A stretch of 64,000 nucleotides of DNA from Macrostomum hystrix (taxonomy: Eukaryota; Platyhelminthes; Macrostomidae). Below, one piece after another: positions 55,201 to 64,000 of this stretch (within the stretch, counting starts at the first letter, position 1; every line of letters starts with the position of its first letter). Made by a program: the position numbers and the translations under genes. Under the pieces are notes generated by a model that was not told the DNA's origin, did not search any database, and saw only the letters and a list, made by a program, of their open reading frames with translations. The stretch spans positions 6,090,001 to 6,154,000 of the forward strand of contig CATNEN010000024.1 of NCBI GenBank assembly GCA_950097015.1, in the 5' to 3' direction.

Positions 55201-57525
55201 AGTGTGAGTGTGTGATTGATCTGAGCTGTGATCAATGTGAGTGTGTGATTGATGTGAGCTGTGATCAGTGTGAGTGTGTGATTGATCTGAGCTGTGATCA
55301 GTGTGAGTGTGTGATTGATGTGAGCTGTGATCAATGTGAGTGTGTGATTGATGTGAGCTGTGATCAGTGTGAGTGTGTGATTGATCTGAGATGTGATCAA
55401 TGTGAGTGTGTGATTGATGTGAGATGTGATCAGTGTGAGTGTGTGATTGATGTGAGATGTGATCAGTGTGAGGGTGTGATTGATGTGAGCTGTGATCAGT
55501 GTGAGTGTGTGATTGATGTGAGCTGTGATCAGAGTGAGTGTGTGATTGATGTGAGCTGTGATCAATGTGAGTGTGTGATTGATGTGAGCTGTGATCAGTG
55601 TGAGTGTGTGATTGATCTGAGCTGTGATCAGTGTGAGTGTGTGATTGATGTGAGATGTGATCAATGTGAGTGTGTGATTGATGTGAGCTGTGATCAATGT
55701 GAGTGTGTGATTGATGTGAGCTGTGATCAGTGTGAGTGTGTGATTGATCTGAGCTGTGATCAATGTGAGTGTGTGATTGATGTGAGATGTGATCAGTGTG
55801 TGTATGTGATTGATGTGAGCTGTGATCAGTGTGAGTGTGTGATTGATCTGAGATGTGATCAATGTGAGTGTGTGATTGAGGTGAGCTGTGATCAATGTGA
55901 GTGTGTGATTGATGTGAGCTGTGATCAGTGTGAGTGTGTGATTGATCTGAGATGTGATCAATGTGAGTGTGTGATTGATGTGAGCTGTGATCAATGTGAG
56001 TGTGTGATTGATGTGAGCTGTGATCAGTGTGAGTGTGTGATTGATGTGAGATGTGATCAATGTGAGTGTGTGATTGATGTGAGATGTGATCAGTGTGAGT
56101 GTGTGATTGATGTGAGATGTGATCAGTGTGAGGGTGTGATTGATGTGAGCTGTGATCAGTGTGAGTGTGTGATTGATGTGAGCTGTGATCAATGTGAGTG
56201 TGTGATTGATGTGAGCTGTGATCAGTGTGAGTGTGTGATTGATCTGAGATGTTATCAATGTGAGTGTGTGATTGATGTGAGCTGTGATCAGTGTGAGTGT
56301 GTGATTGATGTGAGCTGTGATCAGTGTGAGTGTGTGATTGATCTGAGATGTGATCAGTGTGAGTGTGTGATTGATGTGAGATGTGATCAGTGTGAGTGTG
56401 TGATTGATGTGAGCTGTGATCAGTGTGAGTGTGTGATTGATGTGAGCTGTGATCAGTGTGAGTGTGTGATTGATGTGAGCTGTGATCAGTGTGAGTGTGT
56501 GATTGATGTGAGATGTGATCAGTGTGAGTGTGTGATTGATGTGAGCTGTGATCAGTGTGAGTGTGTGATTGATCTGAGCTGTGATCAGTGTGAGTGTGTG
56601 ATTGATGTGAGCTGTGATCAGTGTGAGTGTGTGATTGATGTGAGATGTGATCAGTGTGAGTGTGTGATTGATCTGGGCTGTGATCAGTGTGAGTGTGTGA
56701 TTGATGTGAGCTGTGATCAGTGTGAGTGTGTGATTGATCTGAGATGTGATCAATGTGAGTGTGTGATTGATGTGAGCTGTGATCAATGTGAGTGTGTGAT
56801 TGATGTGAGCTGTGATCAGTGTGAGTGTGTGATTGATCTGAGATGTGATCAATGTGAGTGTGTGATTGATGTGAGATGTGATCAGTGTGAGTGTGTGATT
56901 GATGTGAGATGTGATCAGTGTGAGTGTGTGATTGATCTGAGATGTGATCAGTGTGAGTGTGTGATTGATGTGAGCTGTGATCAATGTGAGTGTGTGATTG
57001 ATGTGAGCTGTGATCAGTGTGAGTGTGTGATTGATCTGAGATGTGATCAATGTGAGTGTGTGATTGATCTGGGCTGTGATCAGTGTGAGTGTGTGGTTGA
57101 TGTGAGCTGTGATCAGTGTGAGTGTGTGATTGATCTGAGATGTGATCAATGTGAGTGTGTGATTGATGTGAGCTGTGATCAATGTGAGTGTGTGATTGAT
57201 GTGAGCTGTGATCAGTGTGAGTGTGTGATTGATCTGAGCTGTGATCAATGTGAGTGTGTGATTGATGTGAGATGTGATCAGTGTGTGTGTGTGATTGATG
57301 TGAGCTGTGATCAGTGTGAGTGTGTGATTGATCTGAGATGTGATCAATGTGAGTGTGTGATTGATGTGAGCTGTGATCAATGTGAGTGTGTGATTGATGT
57401 GAGCTGTGATCAGTGTGAGTGTGTGATTGATCTGAGATGTGATCAATGTGAGTGTGTGATTGATGTGAGCTGTGATCAATGTGAGTGTGTGATTGATGTG
57501 AGCTGTGATCAGAGTGAGTGTGAAT
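52226..57525. repeat. 33-bp minisatellite of 5.3 kb (about 160 copies)
   Basis: The plus-strand unit is GTGTGATTGATGTGAGCTGT plus GATCAATGTGAGT. Variable sites are ATGTGAG/ATCTGAG, AGCTG/AGATG and TCAA/TCAG. The unit has no stop in several frames on either strand, giving open frames above 1,000 codons that read as 11-residue repeats. One extra base at about 54326 shifts every frame. It has no start context, non-repeat domain or strand preference that would suggest a protein. Confidence 0.98.
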
Positions 57526-58820
57526 AAACAAATATTGATTATGATCCTTAGCTTCTGTCAGTCGCATTGCTAAAGCTTTAAAGTTAGATTCAGTCGCTAG
57601 CTCGACCACAAAAAGCTGAAATCAATGTGGCTCGGGATATTCTAGTCATGGATTTCCAGTGATCCCACTGCCAATAGATTGATCAAGCCATGCAAAGTGT
57701 GGCTTCGCTGAAGCAGAAATGGGCTAAAAATTGAACTTGGAATTTGCCCCTACGAGACACTGAAATTCCGGCCCTTTTTATCCGCCGGCAAATTTAGGAA
57801 CAGACGGCTGCCAACGGGGCTGCTGGATAATGGGTGGGCTTAGAGACAGCCCAGACTTTCCCCGGAAGTGAAAGTAAAAAGCAGGCTTAGAAAAAGCTTT
57901 CTTCTTCTAGTTTCCTTCTCAAGGAAGAAACAAGCTCACCCGTAAACAGTGACATGTCCGATATCTTCAACTCAACCATCGGCTGCACGGATCGGCCGCC
58001 GGTGATGACCATTGCTGGGCTGGGAGGAATAATGTTTGCTTTGAGAGAACACTTTCTGCTTCTTGTTCTTGGCTTCTTGTTCTCAAAATAGAGAAGGAAT
58101 CGCGTGCGGATCATGAGGGTTGGAGCAGGCTTGGCTGACCAATGAGGTGGCAACTAAAGTTTTAGGGACACAGCAGCTTTTGAGTGACTGGTCCGCTCAC
58201 TCACAAGCATATGGCAGTGCGGCTTGCCGGTCTGTGTGTTTGTTTGGCAGACCGCAAGCAGTGTTGGAATGGCTGCCACAGAAGTAAAACTAAATTAATG
58301 GCAAAAAGAAAATTATTGTTTGGATAGGAAGAAAATTATTTATGAAATTTGTAACTTATCTCTTCTAAACTAACTATGACTATTTGGATAATATGGCAAA
58401 GATATCCCAAGGTTTTGAGGATTTTTCTGCTGCAACAATAGAAGATTGACAGTTAAAGGGGAGAATTTATCCTTCCCAGCGTGCTCCGACTACTGAAATC
58501 TCAGCCCCATTAATGATCTCCAGCTTAGCTCTGTGGGGGGTAGCCGTAACTACCTGTCCCATTCGATTTCCCAGATCCCAAACCTGTTTGAATAGAGGTC
58601 CCATTCCTCTTTTTATCCCATTTTTAGAAATCGATTATCGATGCTCGCTTTAGGTGCAGCCGCTGCTGCTTATTGACGTCCTTCGTCTACTTCTCTTTGA
58701 AGAAATGGCCGATACCTATTGAAAACTAAAGAACATTTTCACAAAAGCGTAACTTATAATAAGCGACTATGAGTAATTGCCCCATAAAACTGTTATCGTT
58801 ATCGTATGTGTATTCGGTCA
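57526..58820. other. mostly unique DNA with one candidate exon
   Basis: Apart from the exon-like island at 57940-58014 (minus) no gene can be supported. Confidence 0.4.
57940..58014 (-). CDS. candidate internal exon, unknown gene
   Basis: On the minus strand a pyrimidine tract and CCTCCCAGCCCAG acceptor precede 75 bp encoding MVITGGRSVQPMVELKISDM and SLFTG, followed by a strong donor G|GTGAGC. Both ends are phase 1. A possible 27-bp microexon (58205-58231, ACACAG and GTGAGT borders) lies upstream in compatible phase. It sits 8 kb upstream of the growth-factor signal-peptide exon on the same strand, so it could be an alternative upstream exon of that gene or part of another gene. No family is recognised. 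Confidence 0.35.
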
Positions 58821-58829
58821 TTACACCAT

Positions 58830-58998
58830 TGGGTCATGGGTACATTGGGTCATGGGTACATTGGGTCACGGGTACATTGGGTCATGGGTACATTGGGTCA
58901 CGGGTACATTGGGTCATGGGTACATCGGGTCAGGGGTGGGAGAATGGGTCATGTGTCATTGGGTCATGGGTCATTGGGTCATTGGGTCATGGGTCATG
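58830..58998. repeat. 16-bp CATTGGGTCATGGGTA minisatellite
   Basis: About seven units followed by shorter CATTGGGTCATGGGT remnants. It abuts the SINE at 59005, and similar units reappear on the far side at 59328-59372. Confidence 0.92.
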
Positions 58999-59004
58999 GG
59001 TACC

Positions 59005-59294
59005 AAAGTCCTAAAGTTCGATTCCACAGCGAGGCCACATTTATTTGGGGCGCAGCCGCGGAGAGAAGGCTTGGGGGCTTGTCGTGCAATTTACGCCCTT
59101 GAGGGCCAACCTCCAAGGCGATGAGAAAGTCAGGGCAGATGTACACACCTGTGTGAGTGTGTGCCTGCGTACAGTATCTGAGCGCGTGTGTACTCAGGAG
59201 TCCGCGAAGTGGGCCGAATTGCCTCCTCGCTGGCTGGGTCTAGTGTCACCAAATGATGTGCCATTGCCCGCAGCCCTCCTGCAATTATTATTAA

Positions 59295-59325
<31 letters not shown>
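59005..59325 (+). mobile_element. tRNA-derived SINE, family 1, copy D (5'-truncated)
   Basis: It starts near box B (GTTCGATTCC), then has the shared body, and ends in an (ATT)n tail at about 59283-59325. CATTGGGTCATGGG-type repeats lie on both sides. Confidence 0.85.
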
Positions 59326-59327
59326 TA

Positions 59328-59372
59328 TATTGGGTCATGAGATCATTGGGTCATAGGGTCATGGGTCATGGA
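59328..59372. repeat. ATTGGGTCATGRG repeat remnants
   Basis: Three short units of the same motif as 58830-58998, on the other side of SINE copy D. Confidence 0.75.
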
Positions 59373-59504
59373 CACAGACAATCAGTCACCCTACTTCAAC
59401 TAGTTTATATGGTATTTTGAAAAATATAGTTCCTATCCTTATCTTCGCTATCAAAGAGAGAACGGTGAATGCCGAATTAATAACGAATATTGTTAGCAGC
59501 AGCA

Positions 59505-59505
59505 G

Positions 59506-59545
<40 letters not shown>

Positions 59546-59546
59546 T

Positions 59547-59594
<48 letters not shown>

Positions 59595-59600
59595 TCAGCA
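59505..59600. repeat. (CAG)n trinucleotide repeat
   Basis: Two CAG blocks (about 12 and 17 units) broken by AATCAG. They read as poly-Gln or poly-Ala in a 78-codon frame that has no other gene-like feature. Confidence 0.95.
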
Positions 59601-60635
59601 GTGTGATCAGTGTGAGCAGTGGAAGCCAGCGCCCACCCGGCAGCAGATTTTAGATTTCATTCATTATGGCGTTTAGACAGGAGAAAAGCGGCCGCATCGC
59701 TGGTGCTTGGCAATAATTTGCTGGCGCGAATCGAACCAGCCGCTACCCCGCCAAAGAAGTTCTTGATTGAATTTCAGCCTTCAATTCGAAAGTCAATGGC
59801 CTCTGCTGGCAGTCGAAAAGTATTTCTCTAGCACAGACGGGACCGAGAGAAAATTTCACAATCGATGATCGCTTGTCTATTAAGCTGTCGATAAATCACG
59901 GACATAAGCTTATGATAGTGGGGCCCGCTCTCTTTGTCAAAGTTAGTTTTCTTTCTCCCACTCATGCGGTAACACAGACGGAACTGGGTCTAATGCTGAT
60001 CCCTGAGACGGTCGGGACTAGACAGTGGCTAGCTTGGATTATTAACCTGTCAGGATGCGTTAAGTCGTTTCGAGTTAGCTGTGCTCGACGAGAAAGCGCC
60101 TACGGGATTTCTACCCCGTCCTGACTCCCTGATCCGCCCCCCGCCGCACTCAGAATCTCCGTCTGCAGCCCAGGCCAGGATCAGGAAGCGAAGCACAGAG
60201 AGATGAGACGGGCTGAGAGTTGGGATAAAAACTAAGACTCTGGGAGGAAACCAATGAGGAAGATACGAACTTCTCTAAGCCCTCTCCTCTCTGCGGAGAT
60301 AGTTTATAGCGCGAAAAGGCGATCATTGGTGAGACACTGAAATCTGAATTCAGACTGCGAACTGAAATGGACCGTGATTTAAAGAGCTCAGCTTGTGCGT
60401 CCTTAGCAACCACCACGATGCCGGAATTGAGATTTGTTTGGCAAGACGAGAAACCGTTTATATTGCAACTGTCCGGAGGGACTTGAGGAAAAGGAAAGCA
60501 TATCAAAACAACAGTTTATTAAAATGTCTGGTATCAGTTCTGTATTGAAAAATAAATAACTCCTAAAAACTTTTAGGTAAAAAACAAGAAAAAAGTATAT
60601 GAACTAACCAAAGCGATCCGCATCCCGAAAACATC
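59601..60635. other. unique intergenic DNA
   Basis: Several short open frames on both strands; none has a recognisable domain or convincing splice borders. Confidence 0.4.
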
Positions 60636-62290
60636 CCCAATCCAGATAGATCCGTCCCCAATCCAGATAGATCCATCCCCAATCCAGATAGATCCATCCC
60701 CAATCCAGATAGATCCATCCCCAATCCAGATAGATCCACCCCCAATCCAGATAGATCCATCCCCAATCCAGATAGATCCACCCCCAATCCAGATAGATCC
60801 ACCCCCAATCCAGATAGATCCACCCCCAATCCAGATAGATCCACCCCCAATCCAGATAGATCCATCCCCAATCCAGATAGATCCACCCCCAATCCAGATA
60901 GATCCATCCCCAATCTAAAGAGATCCACCCCCAATCCAGATAGATCCACCCCCAATCCAGATGGATCCATCCACAATCCAGATAGATCCATCCCCAATCC
61001 AGATAGATCCATCACCAATCCAGATAGATCCGTCCCCAATCCAGATAGATTCATCCCAATCCAGATAGATTCATCACCAATCCAGATAGATCCGTCCCCA
61101 ATCCAGATAGATTCATCACCAATCCAGATAGATCCATCCCCAATCCAGATAGATCCGTCCCCAATCCAGATAGAACCATCCATAATCTAAAGAGATCCAC
61201 CCCCAATCAAGATGGATCTATAACCAATCCAGATAGATTCATCCCAATCCAGATAGATTCATCACCAATCCAGATAGATCCGTCCCCAATCCAGATAGAT
61301 TCATCCCAATCCAGATAGATTCATCACCAATCCAGATAGATCCGTCCCCAATCCAGATAGATTCATCACCAATCCAGATAGATCCATCCCCAATCCAGAT
61401 AGATCCGTCCCCAATCCAGATAGAACCATCCATAATCTAAAGAGATCCACCCCCAATCCAGATGGATCTATAACCAATCCAGATAGATCCATCCCCAATC
61501 CAGATAGATTCATCACCAATCCAGATAGATCAATCCCCAATCCAGATAGATCCATCATCAATCCAGATGGATCCATCCCCAATCCAGATAGATCCATCCC
61601 CAATCCAGATAGATCCATCCACAATCCAGATAGATCCATCACGAATCCAGATAGATCGATGCCCAATCCAGATAGATCCATCACCAATCCAGATACATCC
61701 ATCACCAATCTAGATAGATCCATTCCCAATCCAGATAGATCCATCCCCAATCCAGATAGATTCATCCCCAATCCAGATAGATCCGTCCCCAATCCAGATA
61801 GACCCATCCATAATCTAAAGAGATCCACCCCCAATCCAGATAGATCCATCCCCAATCCAGATAGATCTATCCCCAATCCAGACAGATCCATCCCAATCCA
61901 GATAGATCCATCACCAATCCAGATAGATCCATCACCAATCCAGACACATCCATCCCCAATTCAGATAGATCCAATCCCCAATCCAGATAGATCCATCCCC
62001 AATCCAGATAGATCCAATCCCCAATCCAGATAGATCCATCCCCAATCCAGATAGATTCATCCCCAATCCAGATAGATCCGTCCCCAATCCAGATGGATCC
62101 ATCCACAATCTAAAGAGATCCATCCCCAATCCAGATGGATCCATCCACAATCTAAAGAGATCCATCCCCAATCCAGATGGATCCATCCACAATCTAAAGA
62201 GATCCATCCCCAATCCAGATGGATCCATCCACAATCCAGATGGATCCATCCACAATCCAGAAAGATCAATCCACAATCCATCGCACAATC
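60636..62290. repeat. 21-bp minisatellite (about 78 copies)
   Basis: The unit is AATCCAGATAGATCCATCCC plus C. There are 18-20-bp variants and recurring AATCTAAAGAGATCC units. Blocks such as about 61017-61210 and 61256-61450 are near-identical, showing recent block duplication. Confidence 0.96.
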
Positions 62291-62880
62291 AGGACTGATC
62301 CGTATCCCAACTTGATTTATCCCATAACCAGCTGAGGGCGGGCATTTTAAACGCGGCTTTGCAAACATAGGTAAGGACAGACGCACCGGAGGGGAACGGT
62401 GTGAGTACACTCATGTTGGGCAGGTTGATCGAGCTCAGAATTTTTACTAATTGAGATTTCTTTCGCTATATACGCCAAGGCAGCTTGTCCGCTTGACCAG
62501 AACGGAATTAGAAAATTGGCCAAATCTAATGATTCCTGGATTAAATTCCACCCTTGCTTACACTGGCCGAACTGTGTACTGCCACAGCGCGTTCAAGTGG
62601 CTTGGCGGCTTGGTTGATAGGCCTACCTACTGGTGTGGTGGCAGCTATGCGAGTTGGGCACGAACTACCGGTAGACATGATACCAGATAGGAAGTGAAAT
62701 TCACGAGAATAAACGCCGGACATACCAAGGAACAGGTAAATAAAGCGAATTATTAAAGAGTTTGACCAGAATAAAGGAACACGAAAGAAAGAAAGACAAT
62801 TAGAAAAGAGAGTAAGGGATAACAGAGAAGAGAACTGGATAGGATATGGAGAAGAGAGTAGAGAGGATAAGAGAGGAGAG
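62291..62880. other. unique DNA, no supported gene
   Basis: Short frames on both strands at about 62451-62730 look slightly coding-like but have no family match and no clear splice borders. Confidence 0.35.
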
Positions 62881-63470
62881 AGGAGAGGATAAGAGAGGAT
62901 AAAATGATATGAAAACTGGAGAATAAGAGACGAGAGGAGAGCAAAGGAGGGGAGAGGAGAGCAGAGGTGAGGAGAGGAGAGCAAAGGAGAGGAGAGGAGA
63001 GCAAAGGAGAGGAGAGGAGAGCAAAGGAGAGGAGAGGAGAGCAAAGGAGAGGAGAGGAGAGCAAAGGAGAGGAGAGGAGAGCAAAGGAGAGGAGAGGAGA
63101 GCAAAGGAGAGGAGAGGAGAGCAAAGGAGAGGAGAGGAGAGCAGAGTTGAGGAGAGGAGAGCAAAGGAGAGGAGAGGAGAGCAAAGGAGAGGAGAGGAGA
63201 GCAAAGGAGGGGAGAGGATAGCAGAGGTGAGGAGAGGAGAGCAGAGGTGAGGAGAGGAGAGCAAAGGAGGGGAGAGGAGAGCAAAGGAGAGGAGAGGAGA
63301 GCAAAGGAGAGGAGAGGAGAGCAAAGGAGGGGAGAGGAGAGCAGAGGTGAGGAGAGGAGAGCAGAGGTGAGGAGAGGAGAGCAAAGGAGGGGAGAGGAGA
63401 GCAAAGGAGAGGAGAGGAGAGCAGAGGAGGGGAGAGGAAAGGAGAGCAGAGGAGAGGAGAGAAGTAGAGA
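62881..63470. repeat. 20-bp polypurine minisatellite (about 27 copies)
   Basis: The unit is GCAAAGGAGAGGAGAGGAGA, with GCAGAGGTGAGG variants. Nearly pure purine on the plus strand. Confidence 0.96.
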
Positions 63471-64000
63471 TTGGAGCAGATGAAGCAAAGAATTGAGAAG
63501 ACACCGAGAGAACAAACAGATCTTACCTTCCTCCGTCATAGAGCTCATGTCCTCCCTGCACTAGACTCAGTTTTTGTAAAGAATTATTAATAAATTAATA
63601 ATTCGGTTAGCGCAGTAGTGAGTCCCATTGCGCCAATTTCCGTTGTCGCCCTCACTGTGTTGCCGCCGAAGCCGCCGCAGTCACCGAAGCTTCCGGAGCA
63701 TCGACACGCAGGTGGCATCAGCGAAACCGAAATTCTGCCAAATCTTTGCATGCATTGTCGGTCTTCTACCGACACTATCGTGTATCCTGTTGCTTAACCC
63801 TGGATTCTCTGGAACTGGTCCCGACTGTTCAGAATTTGTTCCAGGGACAGCTAGCCAATTGTTGACTGGTGCGGGCAAAAATCCAACCCACATACTCCAC
63901 GCACACAACCCTGGGCACCTCCTGATGACCTTTTCTAGGAAATGCACCGAATTTCGGCTAGCCCAGCTCGACTGTGCAATGCCTGTGCCTCCTAGACCAT
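63471..64000. other. unique DNA at the window edge
   Basis: Contains short frames on both strands, such as a Pro/Lys-rich plus-strand stretch near 63620-63705. An exon of a gene continuing beyond the window is possible but not supported. Confidence 0.3.

Noticed and set aside
52206-57609. Very long open frames (700 to over 1,700 codons) on both strands
   Set aside because: They are translations of a stop-free 33-bp repeat, open on both strands at once, with no non-repetitive domain.

Overview
The window is animal (bilaterian invertebrate) nuclear DNA. The reasons are spliced genes with GT-AG introns, animal-specific protein families (a FAXDC2 fatty-acid-hydroxylase protein and an Ig+EGF transmembrane growth factor), tRNA-derived SINEs and very abundant minisatellites. 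A free-living flatworm such as a macrostomid would fit, but that is a guess. Nothing bacterial or viral was seen. Coordinates and splice phases were worked out by eye.

Layout. (1) 1-2400: a CTGT microsatellite, then an apparently single-exon plus-strand gene for an unknown four-pass membrane protein (CDS 1354-2400). (2) 2400-10500: unrelated minisatellites, two kinds of tRNA-derived SINE and unique AT-rich DNA. (3) 10857-14179, minus strand: a complete three-exon FAXDC2-like gene (332 aa), each intron filled by its own minisatellite. (4) 16460-49868, minus strand: a nine-exon gene over 33.4 kb that I reconstruct as a neuregulin-like ErbB ligand of 585 aa. It runs signal peptide, Ig C2 domain, Thr-rich spacer, one EGF domain, transmembrane helix, basic juxtamembrane segment and a Gln/Ala-rich cytoplasmic tail. 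All eight exon junctions agree in phase, and only 1,758 bp of the 33.4 kb is coding. (5) 50 kb to the end: more arrays, including 5.3 kb of a 33-bp unit, a SINE, and one or two exon-like islands of unknown affiliation.

About half of the window (roughly 33 kb, summed by eye) is tandem repeat, in about 28 arrays with units of 4-37 bp, nearly all of different sequence. Many arrays lie in introns within 20-140 bp of a splice site. In several cases a degenerate repeat copy runs up to the splice site itself, and some units resemble splice signals (branch point plus AG, pyrimidine tract plus AG, or G|GT) in the gene's own orientation. This suggests that minisatellites have grown out of splice-site-flanking intron sequence. 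It is the most interesting pattern in the window.

The very long open frames in the arrays (up to more than 1,700 codons, open on both strands) follow from repeat units without stop codons and are not annotated as genes. The three recognised genes have no obvious functional link. The growth-factor gene and the FAXDC2 gene are tandem on the same strand, 2.3 kb apart.
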